64,000 nt of DNA. It comes from Alphaproteobacteria bacterium (GTDB lineage Bacteria > Pseudomonadota > Alphaproteobacteria > Sphingomonadales > Emcibacteraceae). Each line of letters begins with the position of its first letter. The first letter of the stretch is position 1. Positions 42,631 to 52,490 of the stretch are shown in pieces. Position numbers and translations under genes: made by a program. The notes below the pieces were generated by a model. The model searched no databases and was not told the DNA's origin. It saw only the letters and a program-made list of their open reading frames with translations. The stretch is taken from assembly GCA_030428615.1 (NCBI GenBank), contig JAUIDN010000005.1, forward strand, positions 62,001 to 126,000, given 5' to 3'.

Positions 42631-45104
42631 TGATTATTTCCAATTACCTCACCACCGCCTGGCGCAACATTTACAATCATAAACTTTTCAGTGCCATTAA
42701 TATACTGGGGCTGGCCATCGGACTATCAGCGGTCATATTAATTACGCTTTTTGTCCGTAATGAGCGTTCTTATGACAAATTTTGGGCGAATTCTGAAAAT
42801 ATCTACCGCATGCATCAAACCTTTCTGCCCACGGAACGCGCGCCAATGATATTTACGATGGCTGCCGGAAAAATAATCCACGCTTTAAGAAAGGATTTTC
42901 CGCAAGTGGAAAAAGCCGCGCGTGTATCGAATAAGCGAACGACCATAATCAAAGGCGACCAATATTTTGAAGAAATTTTAAGCCTCGTTGATCCTGATTT
43001 CGTTAGAATATTCGACTTCAAAGCTATCGCCGGTGATCTTGAAAATACGTTAAACGACCAAAACAGCATCGTTTTAAACCAAACCCTCGCGAATAAATTT
43101 TTCCCCGATGGCAATGCAATGGGCCAAACCCTAACCATCAATGCGGACGTCTATGAACGCGAATTCCGGGTAGGCGCCATTATTGAAGATATGCCAGACA
43201 ACAGTCAGGTTAACGTGAGCGCCATGGTTTCAATCGTCGAAGAAGAATGGAAAGAGCAGGATTGGATGTTCGACCAATGGTTTTCTGTGAATTCACACCT
43301 TTATTTTTCGCTTAAACCTGGCACGGACATCAAAACCATAAATGATCAAATGCCGGCATTTATTGACCGGAATTTCCCACGCGACGAAGGGGGCGATATA
43401 GTCTCCAGTTTTGTGCTATTAAATTCACAGAATATCCAAGACTTGCATCTGCGGGCACAGGGTGTTGGTGAATATCGTGACAGGGGAAGCATAAATACGG
43501 TTTTGACTTTTTCCGCTGTCGCTGTACTGATCCTTATAATTGCCAGTATAAATTTCATGAATTTAAGCACCGCACGGGCAAGCCAGCGTGCTAAAGAAGT
43601 CAGTCTCCGTAAAGTTATGGGCGCTTCACGAAAGGACCTGATTTTCCAGTTTATTGGCGAGTCCGTTCTTATTACCTGTCTGGCCTTATTTATATCGTTA
43701 GCAATCGTTGAAATGACCCTGCCAATTTACAACGAAATCCTTGGCAAAGAACTTTATATCAACTATGCGTCTACTGACCTCGTCCTTATTATCGTGCTTG
43801 CTGTCAGTGTCGGTATCTTAGGCGGTATTTATCCCGCTTTAATTCTGTCCGGATTTCGACCCGCAAGTGTCCTTAAAGCTAACCAGTCTTCAGAAAGCGG
43901 CGCATCGGTTAAATTAAGGGCTGTTCTTGTAATATTTCAGTTTGCCGTTTCAATTACACTGTTCGTTTCCACCGCTGTCGTATACGGACAAATGCTTTAT
44001 GCTAAAAACATCGATCTTGGCTTTGACAAAGAAAATTTATTGGTTGTTAAAAACATTTACCGGCAGGCCGCAAGCCAGAAACTTTCAACCCTAGTCAATG
44101 AATATAGGCGTCTGCCAAACGTTTCCCGTGTCACTTGGTCAAATGAAGCGCCGGGCGTTCAATCGGAAAACAACACGGGTATGCGCACTCCGGAAATGCC
44201 GATGACGGAAACGTTCTTAATCGGTGTGCGATGGGTAGGATATGAATATTTTGAAACCTACGACATCAAACTTCTCGCGGGGCGTTCTTACGACATAAAC
44301 AAAAATGATCGCCGCGCGGAAGCCAGTGAAATACGCGCAGGTCGCGGCCACACCAGCTCTCTGATTATAAATGAAACCGCAGCGCGTAAATTTGGCTTCA
44401 CAAGCCCCGAAGAAGCAATTGGAAAAATTCTTTATCGTGGTATCGGGGAGAATGGTGAAAACCTACAACGCGAATACCAGATTATTGGTGTCGTGCCGGA
44501 CCTGCACCTTGATAGTCTGAAGAAAGAAATAAGGCCTGAAATATTTGAGCTTCAAACGGAAATAGCGCAATATATTACAATCCGGTTTAACGGCAGTCCG
44601 GCCGATACAGTTGATGAGGTACGCGCCATTTGGGAACGAGAAGTCCCCAGCATCCCATTTGCATATGACCACGCGATTGACACGTTGGATGAGCAGTATC
44701 AATCAGAACAGGGGGAAATGACAATGTTTGCGGCCTTTTCGTCACTTGCCATAATCATAGCCTGTCTTGGTCTTTATGGATTAGCGAGCTTTACTGCTGA
44801 ACGACGGACCAAGGAAATCGGTGTACGCAAAGTCATGGGCGCCACCGTTTTCGACATCATTAAACTACTTGTCTGGCAATTCTCGAAACCCGTGATAATC
44901 GCAAATCTGATTGCCTGGCCAATATCATTCTACGCAATGTCAATCTGGCTCGAAAGTTTTGTCTACAGAATTGAAGATATTTTCATCATTGGTTTTTGCG
45001 CCCTCGCCGGGGTGGCCGCGCTTCTTATCGCGTGGGCTACTGTCGCAGAAAACAGTATTCGCGTTGCTAGATCAAATCCTATCAAAGCCTTGAGGTATGA
45101 ATAA
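42627..45104 (+). CDS. FtsX/MacB-type ABC permease 2 of 6
   Basis: This 825-residue paralogue of permease 1 keeps the same eight-helix layout. The N-terminus (SAINILGLAIGLSAVILITL), the central NLSTARASQRAKEVSLRKVM and the C-terminal VWQFSKPVIIANLIAWP are nearly the same, while the two periplasmic domains diverge. This is the pattern of duplication with change in the ligand-contacting parts. It starts within the stop of permease 1 (ATGA) and its stop shares one base with the next start (TAATG). It ends NPIKALRYE. Confidence 0.9.
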   Translation: MMIISNYLTTAWRNIYNHKLFSAINILGLAIGLSAVILITLFVRNERSYDKFWANSENIYRMHQTFLPTERAPMIFTMAAGKIIHALRKDFPQVEKAARVSNKRTTIIKGDQYFEEILSLVDPDFVRIFDFKAIAGDLENTLNDQNSIVLNQTLANKFFPDGNAMGQTLTINADVYEREFRVGAIIEDMPDNSQVNVSAMVSIVEEEWKEQDWMFDQWFSVNSHLYFSLKPGTDIKTINDQMPAFIDRNFPRDEGGDIVSSFVLLNSQNIQDLHLRAQGVGEYRDRGSINTVLTFSAVAVLILIIASINFMNLSTARASQRAKEVSLRKVMGASRKDLIFQFIGESVLITCLALFISLAIVEMTLPIYNEILGKELYINYASTDLVLIIVLAVSVGILGGIYPALILSGFRPASVLKANQSSESGASVKLRAVLVIFQFAVSITLFVSTAVVYGQMLYAKNIDLGFDKENLLVVKNIYRQAASQKLSTLVNEYRRLPNVSRVTWSNEAPGVQSENNTGMRTPEMPMTETFLIGVRWVGYEYFETYDIKLLAGRSYDINKNDRRAEASEIRAGRGHTSSLIINETAARKFGFTSPEEAIGKILYRGIGENGENLQREYQIIGVVPDLHLDSLKKEIRPEIFELQTEIAQYITIRFNGSPADTVDEVRAIWEREVPSIPFAYDHAIDTLDEQYQSEQGEMTMFAAFSSLAIIIACLGLYGLASFTAERRTKEIGVRKVMGATVFDIIKLLVWQFSKPVIIANLIAWPISFYAMSIWLESFVYRIEDIFIIGFCALAGVAALLIAWATVAENSIRVARSNPIKALRYE

Positions 45105-47554
45105 TGAAACTTGCCAATTACATGATCAGTGCGAGCCGTAATCTTTACAAACATAAACTGTTTAGCGCAATAAACATTCTTGGGCTTGCTATTGGCTTTG
45201 CCACATGTATCCTGATCATGCTTTTTATAAAGGATGAACTAAGCTTTGACAGTTGGATTCCGGATAGTGAAAATATCTATCGCGTTGAACTTACCAGCTT
45301 TCCGCCCGGCACAAGAACATTTGAGCTTGCAGCAACCATGGGGCCATTCAAACCATTTATTGAACAGGATTTTTCTGAAGTGGAGCTGGCATCCCGCTTG
45401 CGTTATGAAAAAAGAAACGTTCGCTTAGGTGATGACTATATTGCCGAGCAAATAGCATTCGTAGACAGTAACTTTTTTCAAATATTCGACCTGCCACTCG
45501 CACAAGGCATTGTAGATCAGTCTTTCGATGACCCTGCAGAAGTCATATTGTCCGAAAAAATGGCCATAAAATATTTTGGCGAGATCAATGTTGTCGGAGA
45601 CAGCCTGACACTGAGCAACGGCCGTGATTACAGGGTATCTGCCGTTTTAAAGGACCTGCCTCATACTACGCATTTCGACCTCAATCTGGTCATTCCGTTA
45701 AGTTATTCGGAATTTCCAAAGGACGAAGAAAGTGGCGATCAGTCAATCTTGGATGACTGGTTTAATATCGGAACTTACATCTATGTAAAAGTGGACCGCT
45801 CAGCAAACCCGGTCAACCTTGTGTCACAATTTCCCGCATTTCTAGACCGAAGAGCGCCAAGACCCAATGACCGTGTCATTCCGAGTGAACGTTGGCAGCT
45901 TAATCTTATGCCTCTTGAAGATATTCATTTGAAAGGCGCACCGGAAGCGCGCATCAAACCCAAAGGCAGCATGACCACGATTATGTCATTCGCGCTGATA
46001 GCGCTTATGATCCTGATCATTGCGTGCTTTAATTTCATGAATCTGTCCACTGCGCGCGCTAGTCTGAGGGCAAAGGAAGTCGCTCTAAGGAAAGTTCTGG
46101 GCGCTGCAAGAAAGGATATAATTGTTCAGTTCCTGACTGAAGCAGCTCTTATGGCATTCACGGCATTCCTGATTGCGTTAGTCATCGTGGAAGTCTCCCT
46201 TCCCTATTACAGTATTCTGATCAATAAAATATTGGGAATAGGTGTGCTTCATTCTCCCGTAATGATGGGATTGCTCGTGATACTCACATTTTTCGTTGCG
46301 CTTGGTGCAGGTGCACATCCGGCCTTTATTATGTCGTCATTCCACCCTAGTAGGATATTAACCACTGGAAAATCCGAAAGCGTCGGTTCCATAAAATTCA
46401 GAACTGCATTGGTGATTATTCAGTTTACGATTTGTATTTCGCTCATTGTAACTACGCTCGTGGTATATACGCAGCTTGAATATAGTCTGGACCGTGATGC
46501 TGGCTACAACAAGGAAAACCTAATCGTTCTGGATAGCATAAATGACCCTTTGGTAATCGGACAATCACAGGTTCTCAAAAACCGCCTTCTTGCGCTTCCT
46601 AATGTATCGCAAGCAACGCTTACTTCATCTGTCCCTGCCGATCGACTTGTCCCTATACTCGGGTTCGGAAATGTGGGCGGACAATCCGTCGATCCAATTT
46701 TGCTGCGGGTACAAAGCATTGATCATGATTACTTATCTACATATGGTATCAACATGGTCGCAGGGCGCAACCTATCCCGGAACAGGGGTGATGATGTCGC
46801 CGTCTATTACGACGAAGATATGAAAGACAGCAACATCCTTATAAATCAATCAGCGGTATCAAAGTTGGGATTTAAAAGCCCTCAGGATGCAATCGGAAAA
46901 AGAATAATAGATGAAGTGGCCTTCACGATTGTTGGCGTAATTCCGGATATTCATCTTCAAACCACCCGAGAAGAAATCAATCCCACCTTTTATTATATCG
47001 ATCAAAAATTTTATAATAAGCTAACGCTCAAAATTTCCTCCGGTAATATGGAAAGAACAATTGCAGATATAAAAGAAATCTGGATTGATCTTTTCCCTCA
47101 GGTGTCCTTTAATCCGCAGTTTCTGGATGAAAAAATCGCCGCACAATATAAATCTGATCAGGATCAAGGGCAGCTATTTTTATTATTCGCTGGTCTCGCT
47201 GTTATCATTTCAAGCTTGGGACTTTATGGCCTAGCCAGTTTCACGGCAGACAGAAGAATAAAAGAAATAGGTATCCGCAAGGTGATGGGAGCAACCGTTT
47301 TTGATGTTGTAAAGCTTCTGGTATGGCAATTTTCCAAACCCGTCATGATCGCAAACCTGATAGCCTGGCCTCTCTCATTTTATATTATGTCCCGCTGGTT
47401 GGAGAATTTTTCTTACCGTATTGATAAGCTGACTATAATTGGTTTTTGTTTCGCGGCAGGTGGCGTTGCTCTTCTAATTGCATGGGTCACTGTTGCTGGG
47501 AACAGTATTCGCGTCGCTAAATCCAACCCCATAAAAGCCCTTAGATATGAATAG
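45104..47554 (+). CDS. FtsX/MacB-type ABC permease 3 of 6
   Basis: The third member of the first subgroup has 816 residues. It has the same helices and the same cytoplasmic loop motifs (KEVALRKVLGAARKDIIVQF; EIGIRKVMGATVFDVVKLLV). The first periplasmic domain is clearly different from permeases 1 and 2, with the signature FPPGTRTFELAATMGPFKPF in place of theirs. Translation is coupled to permease 2 by a one-base overlap. The next gene begins nine bases after its stop with its own GGAGAA ribosome binding site. It ends NPIKALRYE. Confidence 0.9.
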   Translation: MKLANYMISASRNLYKHKLFSAINILGLAIGFATCILIMLFIKDELSFDSWIPDSENIYRVELTSFPPGTRTFELAATMGPFKPFIEQDFSEVELASRLRYEKRNVRLGDDYIAEQIAFVDSNFFQIFDLPLAQGIVDQSFDDPAEVILSEKMAIKYFGEINVVGDSLTLSNGRDYRVSAVLKDLPHTTHFDLNLVIPLSYSEFPKDEESGDQSILDDWFNIGTYIYVKVDRSANPVNLVSQFPAFLDRRAPRPNDRVIPSERWQLNLMPLEDIHLKGAPEARIKPKGSMTTIMSFALIALMILIIACFNFMNLSTARASLRAKEVALRKVLGAARKDIIVQFLTEAALMAFTAFLIALVIVEVSLPYYSILINKILGIGVLHSPVMMGLLVILTFFVALGAGAHPAFIMSSFHPSRILTTGKSESVGSIKFRTALVIIQFTICISLIVTTLVVYTQLEYSLDRDAGYNKENLIVLDSINDPLVIGQSQVLKNRLLALPNVSQATLTSSVPADRLVPILGFGNVGGQSVDPILLRVQSIDHDYLSTYGINMVAGRNLSRNRGDDVAVYYDEDMKDSNILINQSAVSKLGFKSPQDAIGKRIIDEVAFTIVGVIPDIHLQTTREEINPTFYYIDQKFYNKLTLKISSGNMERTIADIKEIWIDLFPQVSFNPQFLDEKIAAQYKSDQDQGQLFLLFAGLAVIISSLGLYGLASFTADRRIKEIGIRKVMGATVFDVVKLLVWQFSKPVMIANLIAWPLSFYIMSRWLENFSYRIDKLTIIGFCFAAGGVALLIAWVTVAGNSIRVAKSNPIKALRYE

Positions 47555-47563
47555 GAGAATATC

Positions 47564-50029
47564 ATGTTATTAAACCATGTAAGTATGTCTTTTCGAAGTA
47601 TCATCAAAAACAAGCTTTACAGTGTTATAAATATCGCAGGGCTGGCAGTGGGACTGGCAGTGTCGATCCTTATCATCCTGTTTGTAAGCCATGAGACCTC
47701 TTTTGACAGCACCGTCGCTGATCATGACCGTGTATATCGGCTCAATTGGGAAAGTAAATCATCTGGCTCTCGATTTGCGACATTTTTTAACCCATTATCA
47801 CCCGTCATTGCCGATGCCTTTCCCAATGACGTCGAAATGGTAACGCGCATAACGTTATCCGAAAGATTATTGAATATCGGTGAAAATAAACAATACCAAA
47901 CCATCAGTTTTGTCGATCCAAATTTTTTCAGCATGTTTCCTTACGAATTTTACGCCGGTGACCCAGCAACAGCATTAAGCAACTTAAATGGCGCTATCAT
48001 AACACAAGCGGCAGCAGATGTTCTTTTCCCGGACGAGCTAGCAATTGGAAAAACAATCACACTGGATGGTCAACATGATTTTCAGATAACAGCAATTATC
48101 AGCAACAATAAAAGCAATAGCCACCAGATATCCAACATATTTGTAAATATGGAAATGTTACCAACAGTGTGGAATGATCCTGACATATGGCAGCGAAATT
48201 TTTCTGATCAGCTTTATCATTATATAAAACTAGCCCCAAATGTTTCAGCTGATGTCTTTGCTGCAAACGCACATACTTATATAAGTGAAAATATCAATCA
48301 GGAATTTGGAGAAAGTATAAGTTTTATTGCTCAGCCATTAAGCGACATTCATTTTACAACAGAATTACAAAATGAAATGTCCGTAAGAGACACTGTGACC
48401 GGATTATCAAAGCCCGCCCGTCAACGGTCCGATATAAACATATTCGGTTTTGTCGCCATCCTGACATTGGTTATCGCGACATTCAATTTTATTAACATGC
48501 AAATTGCACAAAGCAGTAACCGTATTAAAGAAGTTGGGGTCAGAAAGGTCCTTGGCGCCAACCGTTCGCAGATAGCGGCGCAATTTATCATCGAATCCAC
48601 CGTAATGTCGATAATCGCACTCATCGCGTCGCTTGTGATAGTCGAAATGTTTGCACCTTTTTTTGGAACCATGCTTGGTGTACCGCTCGTTGCTGACCAA
48701 ATCTATAGTTTGGGTTTTATTTCAGGTTTGCTGCTTGTTTCAATACTCGTCGGCATACTTTCCGGTCTGTACCCGGCACTTTTTGTATCGGGAATTCTTC
48801 CTGCCAAGGCGATCCGCAGCCGGGTATTCGAAGGGGTCGGGTCGGCCAAGCTTAGAGCAGGGTTGGTCATATTGCAGTTTTCAATCGCAATCGGTCTATT
48901 ATCCGCGACCGGAATTGTAAACAGGCAAATTGATTTTGCCCTGAACAAACCATTGGGATATGAACCTGAGAACGTCATTACAGTACGCCTGAACAATGAC
49001 GAGGCACGTGATGCATATAATATTATGCATGACCAGCTACTTGCCAATCCGGAAATTACGGCCGTTTCAAGAGGATCAGTTATTCCCACCCGTGATCTTT
49101 CCGATGGCAGCACTTATTTGAAAGAAGATGAAGGCCCCGATTTTAAAATCAACACAAGACGTGTTGGTGTGTCCGATGGTTATTTCGATTCACTTGGGAT
49201 GCAATTTGCAGCAGGAAGAGCATTAAGCGAAGACTTTTTGGGGGATGTATTACCCAGTATAAGCCCGGATAACGCAACCGTTTCCGGCGGAATAGTTTTA
49301 AATGAAACGGCTGCGAAACAAGCGGGATGGACCAATGCAAACGATGCCTTGGGACAACAAATATACAGTGTTTTTTCCTTCGGTGGCACCGACTATAGAA
49401 TGAATTTAAATATTGTTGGTGTTGTTGAGGATGCACATTATAGTTCAGTGCGATCTGAACCCGCGTCCCTTTCATTTTTAATGACAGGAGGCGGCAATAA
49501 TATGGTCATCAAAGCCAGTGACGGCAATTTGGATAAAGCAACCCAACTGGTCGACCAGGTCTGGCAGCAACATGTGCCTTCCTACCCTATTCGCAGAACC
49601 TTTCTGGAGGAAGACTACGCCTCATTTTACGCAGTGGAAGGTCGCGTTTTCAGGATGTTTATCGGCTTTGCCGGACTGGCGGCGATGATCGCCTGTATTG
49701 GTCTTTATGGTCTTGCAAGCTTTATTGCGGATCGCCGGACAAAGGAAATCGGCATTCGCAAGGTGCTCGGCGCATCCGTTCTTGACATTGTCATGATGCT
49801 TTCCTGGGAACTTTCCAAACTTGTGATAATCGCAAACATAATCGCCTGGCCTGCGGCCTGGATACTCATGAACGACTGGTTAACAGGCTTCAGTTACCGT
49901 ATTGAAATGACAATAATGCCGTACCTTCTGGCGGGCGTCGTGGCATTCATTCTGGCATACGCTACAACGTCAATCAGGGCCTGGGCTGCGGCGCGGATAA
50001 ATCCGATATATTCGCTTAAAAATGAATAA
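47564..50029 (+). CDS. FtsX/MacB-type ABC permease 4 of 6
   Basis: This 821-residue permease is the odd one out. It opens SFRSIIKNKLYSVINIAGLA and its first loop motif reads KEVGVRKVLGANRSQIAAQF. Its C-terminal motif is EIGIRKVLGASVLDIVMMLS, with SWELSK in place of VWQFSK. It ends NPIYSLKNE. Both periplasmic domains differ from all neighbours. It stands between the two pairs of subgroups and is separated by nine and 21 bases from the flanking genes. Confidence 0.9.
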   Translation: MLLNHVSMSFRSIIKNKLYSVINIAGLAVGLAVSILIILFVSHETSFDSTVADHDRVYRLNWESKSSGSRFATFFNPLSPVIADAFPNDVEMVTRITLSERLLNIGENKQYQTISFVDPNFFSMFPYEFYAGDPATALSNLNGAIITQAAADVLFPDELAIGKTITLDGQHDFQITAIISNNKSNSHQISNIFVNMEMLPTVWNDPDIWQRNFSDQLYHYIKLAPNVSADVFAANAHTYISENINQEFGESISFIAQPLSDIHFTTELQNEMSVRDTVTGLSKPARQRSDINIFGFVAILTLVIATFNFINMQIAQSSNRIKEVGVRKVLGANRSQIAAQFIIESTVMSIIALIASLVIVEMFAPFFGTMLGVPLVADQIYSLGFISGLLLVSILVGILSGLYPALFVSGILPAKAIRSRVFEGVGSAKLRAGLVILQFSIAIGLLSATGIVNRQIDFALNKPLGYEPENVITVRLNNDEARDAYNIMHDQLLANPEITAVSRGSVIPTRDLSDGSTYLKEDEGPDFKINTRRVGVSDGYFDSLGMQFAAGRALSEDFLGDVLPSISPDNATVSGGIVLNETAAKQAGWTNANDALGQQIYSVFSFGGTDYRMNLNIVGVVEDAHYSSVRSEPASLSFLMTGGGNNMVIKASDGNLDKATQLVDQVWQQHVPSYPIRRTFLEEDYASFYAVEGRVFRMFIGFAGLAAMIACIGLYGLASFIADRRTKEIGIRKVLGASVLDIVMMLSWELSKLVIIANIIAWPAAWILMNDWLTGFSYRIEMTIMPYLLAGVVAFILAYATTSIRAWAAARINPIYSLKNE

Positions 50030-50050
50030 AAATAAGAAAAGAGAAATAAT

Positions 50051-52477
50051 ATGTTCAGGAATTACGTAAAAATAGCTATTCGAAGCATCCTTAAAAACAA
50101 GCTCTACGCGGTGATCAATATATTGGGCCTTGCTATGGGGCTAGCGATATATCTGTTTGGCGGTCTTTTATCCGAATATGAATATACCCATGATGCCTTT
50201 TTTGACAATTCAGACCGCACTTACACAATCCGCGGTGCCGTCAACGCGAGTGCAAATATGAGCATTGGGCAAGTCGACGGTGTTCAAAGCGCCGTCGGAG
50301 TGCTTATAAAAACGGAATTGAGTGAGGTAGAGGCCGTTGCCAGAACGAAATTACGTGAATTTCTGGTCAGTATCGGTGAAGATAATTACTATCAAAATAT
50401 TCGTTTTGCAGATCCCGAGCTGTTGGAAATATTTAATTTTGAATTTATTGAGGGCAACAAGTCCGCGTTGGAAAGTTCAACAGGAATCATTATCACCGAA
50501 TCTTCAGCGGAAAAATATTTTGGTGACGAAAACCCAATCGGCAAAACACTCACCCTTGATCATGAACATGATCTGACTGTCACTGCCCTTATTCGTGATG
50601 TGCCCGCAAATTCACATTTTAATTCGCAAATTGTGATGAGCCGACCACTTGAAATTCTCGCCCCGATGAACGCGATGGAACGCATTACAGGGTTCGTGCC
50701 AGATACCAACTGGACCAGCACCTCAATGGGTGATCTCACTTATGTCCTGCTTCCACCTAATCTTGATCAGGAATGGTTGCAGACGCAGATGGACGGCATA
50801 TTTGAGCGCCATACGCCTGAAGATCAGCGAAATTTTCTGGACGGCTTTATTGTTCGGCCAATGACAGACGCCAATACCGCCATTTGGGACATGCTGGGTA
50901 TCCCCGTGATTACGGTTGTTGAGGTTCTGGGTTTTATGGTGCTTGTCATTGCCTGCGTCAATTACACAAACCTTGCTACCGCACAATCCATGGGCCGTGC
51001 GCGTGAAGTGGGCCTTCGTAAAACATTGGGAGCCGGACGCGCTCAACTACTGACACAATTTATTGTGGAAAGCATGACGATCACAATGGTTGCCATGATC
51101 ATTGCCCTTGCCGCTCTTGAAGCCATAATCCCTTTATTTAATTCTGCCACCGGGAAAATTCTTTCCGTCAACTATTTGCAGACGCTACCTTGGCTGATGA
51201 TGACAACCATTACTGTCGGGGTGTTGGCAGGAGCATATCCCGCCTACCTGATCACAAAAACAAACCCAATCGAAGCGCTACGGGACTCCGCGCGTAAAGG
51301 GCGGGGCGCGAGCTGGATTCGCGGTGCCATGATTGGTCTTCAATTCACAATATCCGTTGGAATTCTGGCGTCCGTTCTGGTGGTATATGCCCAAAACCAA
51401 CAGGTCGAGGAAAGCAGTAAAATTTTCCCGAAAGATCAGATTTATACGCTCGACCGTATTAATGTCGATCAGATGACTGATCGGCACGAAGTCCTTCGAA
51501 ATGAAATGGTGAATGTGCCTTATGTGGAAAATTTCACACTTTCTTCGCAAGTGCCTTACGAACAGAACAACACGACCATAAGGGCTTCAAAGGTACTTAA
51601 TGATTTCAGCGCTGCGGTAAATTTCAATCAGTTGAATATAGATGATCAATTCATAGACACCTATGATATTCCGATAATCGCCGGACGAAATATTTCACGC
51701 GATATTGCCATGGACACCCACATCAGGGAACGGGGTGGCGTAAACGTTCTGCTTAATGAAGCTGCGGTAAGAGAACTCGGTTTCCCATCCCCTGAAGATG
51801 CCATCGGCGAGGTTTTTTACGAAGATGAGGGAGACCGCGGCATCACAACGTATACCATTGTTGGGGTTACGGCCGACCGCAATATTCTGGGGCTTTTTAA
51901 CAGTATCAAGCCATTCTTCTTTTTTATGCGGGATGCCTCCTATCGTTTAGCCTCAATCAAGATTTCCGCCAATGCGCCCGTAAGCGTTGTACGCGACATC
52001 GAAGAAGTGTGGCAGGAAGTTTATCCCGATTACCCCATGCAGGGTAAGTTCCTGGATGAAACATTCCAAATGGTCTACATGATTTTCGATATGGCGACAA
52101 AGTCGCTGGCCGCGTTCGCCCTGTTTGCATTGTTCCTCGCTGCCATCGGCTTATTCGGATTGGCCGCCTACATGGCCGAGCAAAAAACCAAGGAAATCGG
52201 CATTCGCAAGGTCCTCGGTGCCAGCAATAATCAGATCATACAGCTTCTGATCTGGCAGTTTTCCAAACCGGTAATCTGGGCCACTCCCCTGGCGCTGGCG
52301 CTCGCTTATTTTGCTTCGAACGCATATCTTGAATTTTTTGCGGAACGGATCAGTCTTCCTTATGGGATGCTGATTGGCGCAGGACTTGGCGGACTGTTGC
52401 TTTCTTGGGCCACCGTCGCCACGCACGCTTTTAATATTGCCAAAACAAATCCGGTGAATGCATTGCATTACGAATAG
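50051..52477 (+). CDS. FtsX/MacB-type ABC permease 5 of 6
   Basis: This 808-residue permease starts the second subgroup. It opens AIRSILKNKLYAVINILGLA and has GLLSEYEYTHDAFFDNSDRT after the first helix. Its loop motifs are GRAREVGLRKTLGAGRAQLL and KEIGIRKVLGASNNQIIQLL, and it ends NPVNALHYE. It has the same length as permease 6, and the two share most motifs, so they look like the most recent duplication in the operon. Confidence 0.9.
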   Translation: MFRNYVKIAIRSILKNKLYAVINILGLAMGLAIYLFGGLLSEYEYTHDAFFDNSDRTYTIRGAVNASANMSIGQVDGVQSAVGVLIKTELSEVEAVARTKLREFLVSIGEDNYYQNIRFADPELLEIFNFEFIEGNKSALESSTGIIITESSAEKYFGDENPIGKTLTLDHEHDLTVTALIRDVPANSHFNSQIVMSRPLEILAPMNAMERITGFVPDTNWTSTSMGDLTYVLLPPNLDQEWLQTQMDGIFERHTPEDQRNFLDGFIVRPMTDANTAIWDMLGIPVITVVEVLGFMVLVIACVNYTNLATAQSMGRAREVGLRKTLGAGRAQLLTQFIVESMTITMVAMIIALAALEAIIPLFNSATGKILSVNYLQTLPWLMMTTITVGVLAGAYPAYLITKTNPIEALRDSARKGRGASWIRGAMIGLQFTISVGILASVLVVYAQNQQVEESSKIFPKDQIYTLDRINVDQMTDRHEVLRNEMVNVPYVENFTLSSQVPYEQNNTTIRASKVLNDFSAAVNFNQLNIDDQFIDTYDIPIIAGRNISRDIAMDTHIRERGGVNVLLNEAAVRELGFPSPEDAIGEVFYEDEGDRGITTYTIVGVTADRNILGLFNSIKPFFFFMRDASYRLASIKISANAPVSVVRDIEEVWQEVYPDYPMQGKFLDETFQMVYMIFDMATKSLAAFALFALFLAAIGLFGLAAYMAEQKTKEIGIRKVLGASNNQIIQLLIWQFSKPVIWATPLALALAYFASNAYLEFFAERISLPYGMLIGAGLGGLLLSWATVATHAFNIAKTNPVNALHYE

Positions 52478-52490
52478 GAAAAGGGGAAGA

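Noticed and set aside
52458..52490. Upstream extension of permease 6 to a start at 52458
   Set aside because: It overlaps permease 5 and adds an unrelated tail. The ATG at 52491 has a strong ribosome binding site and gives the same length as permease 5.
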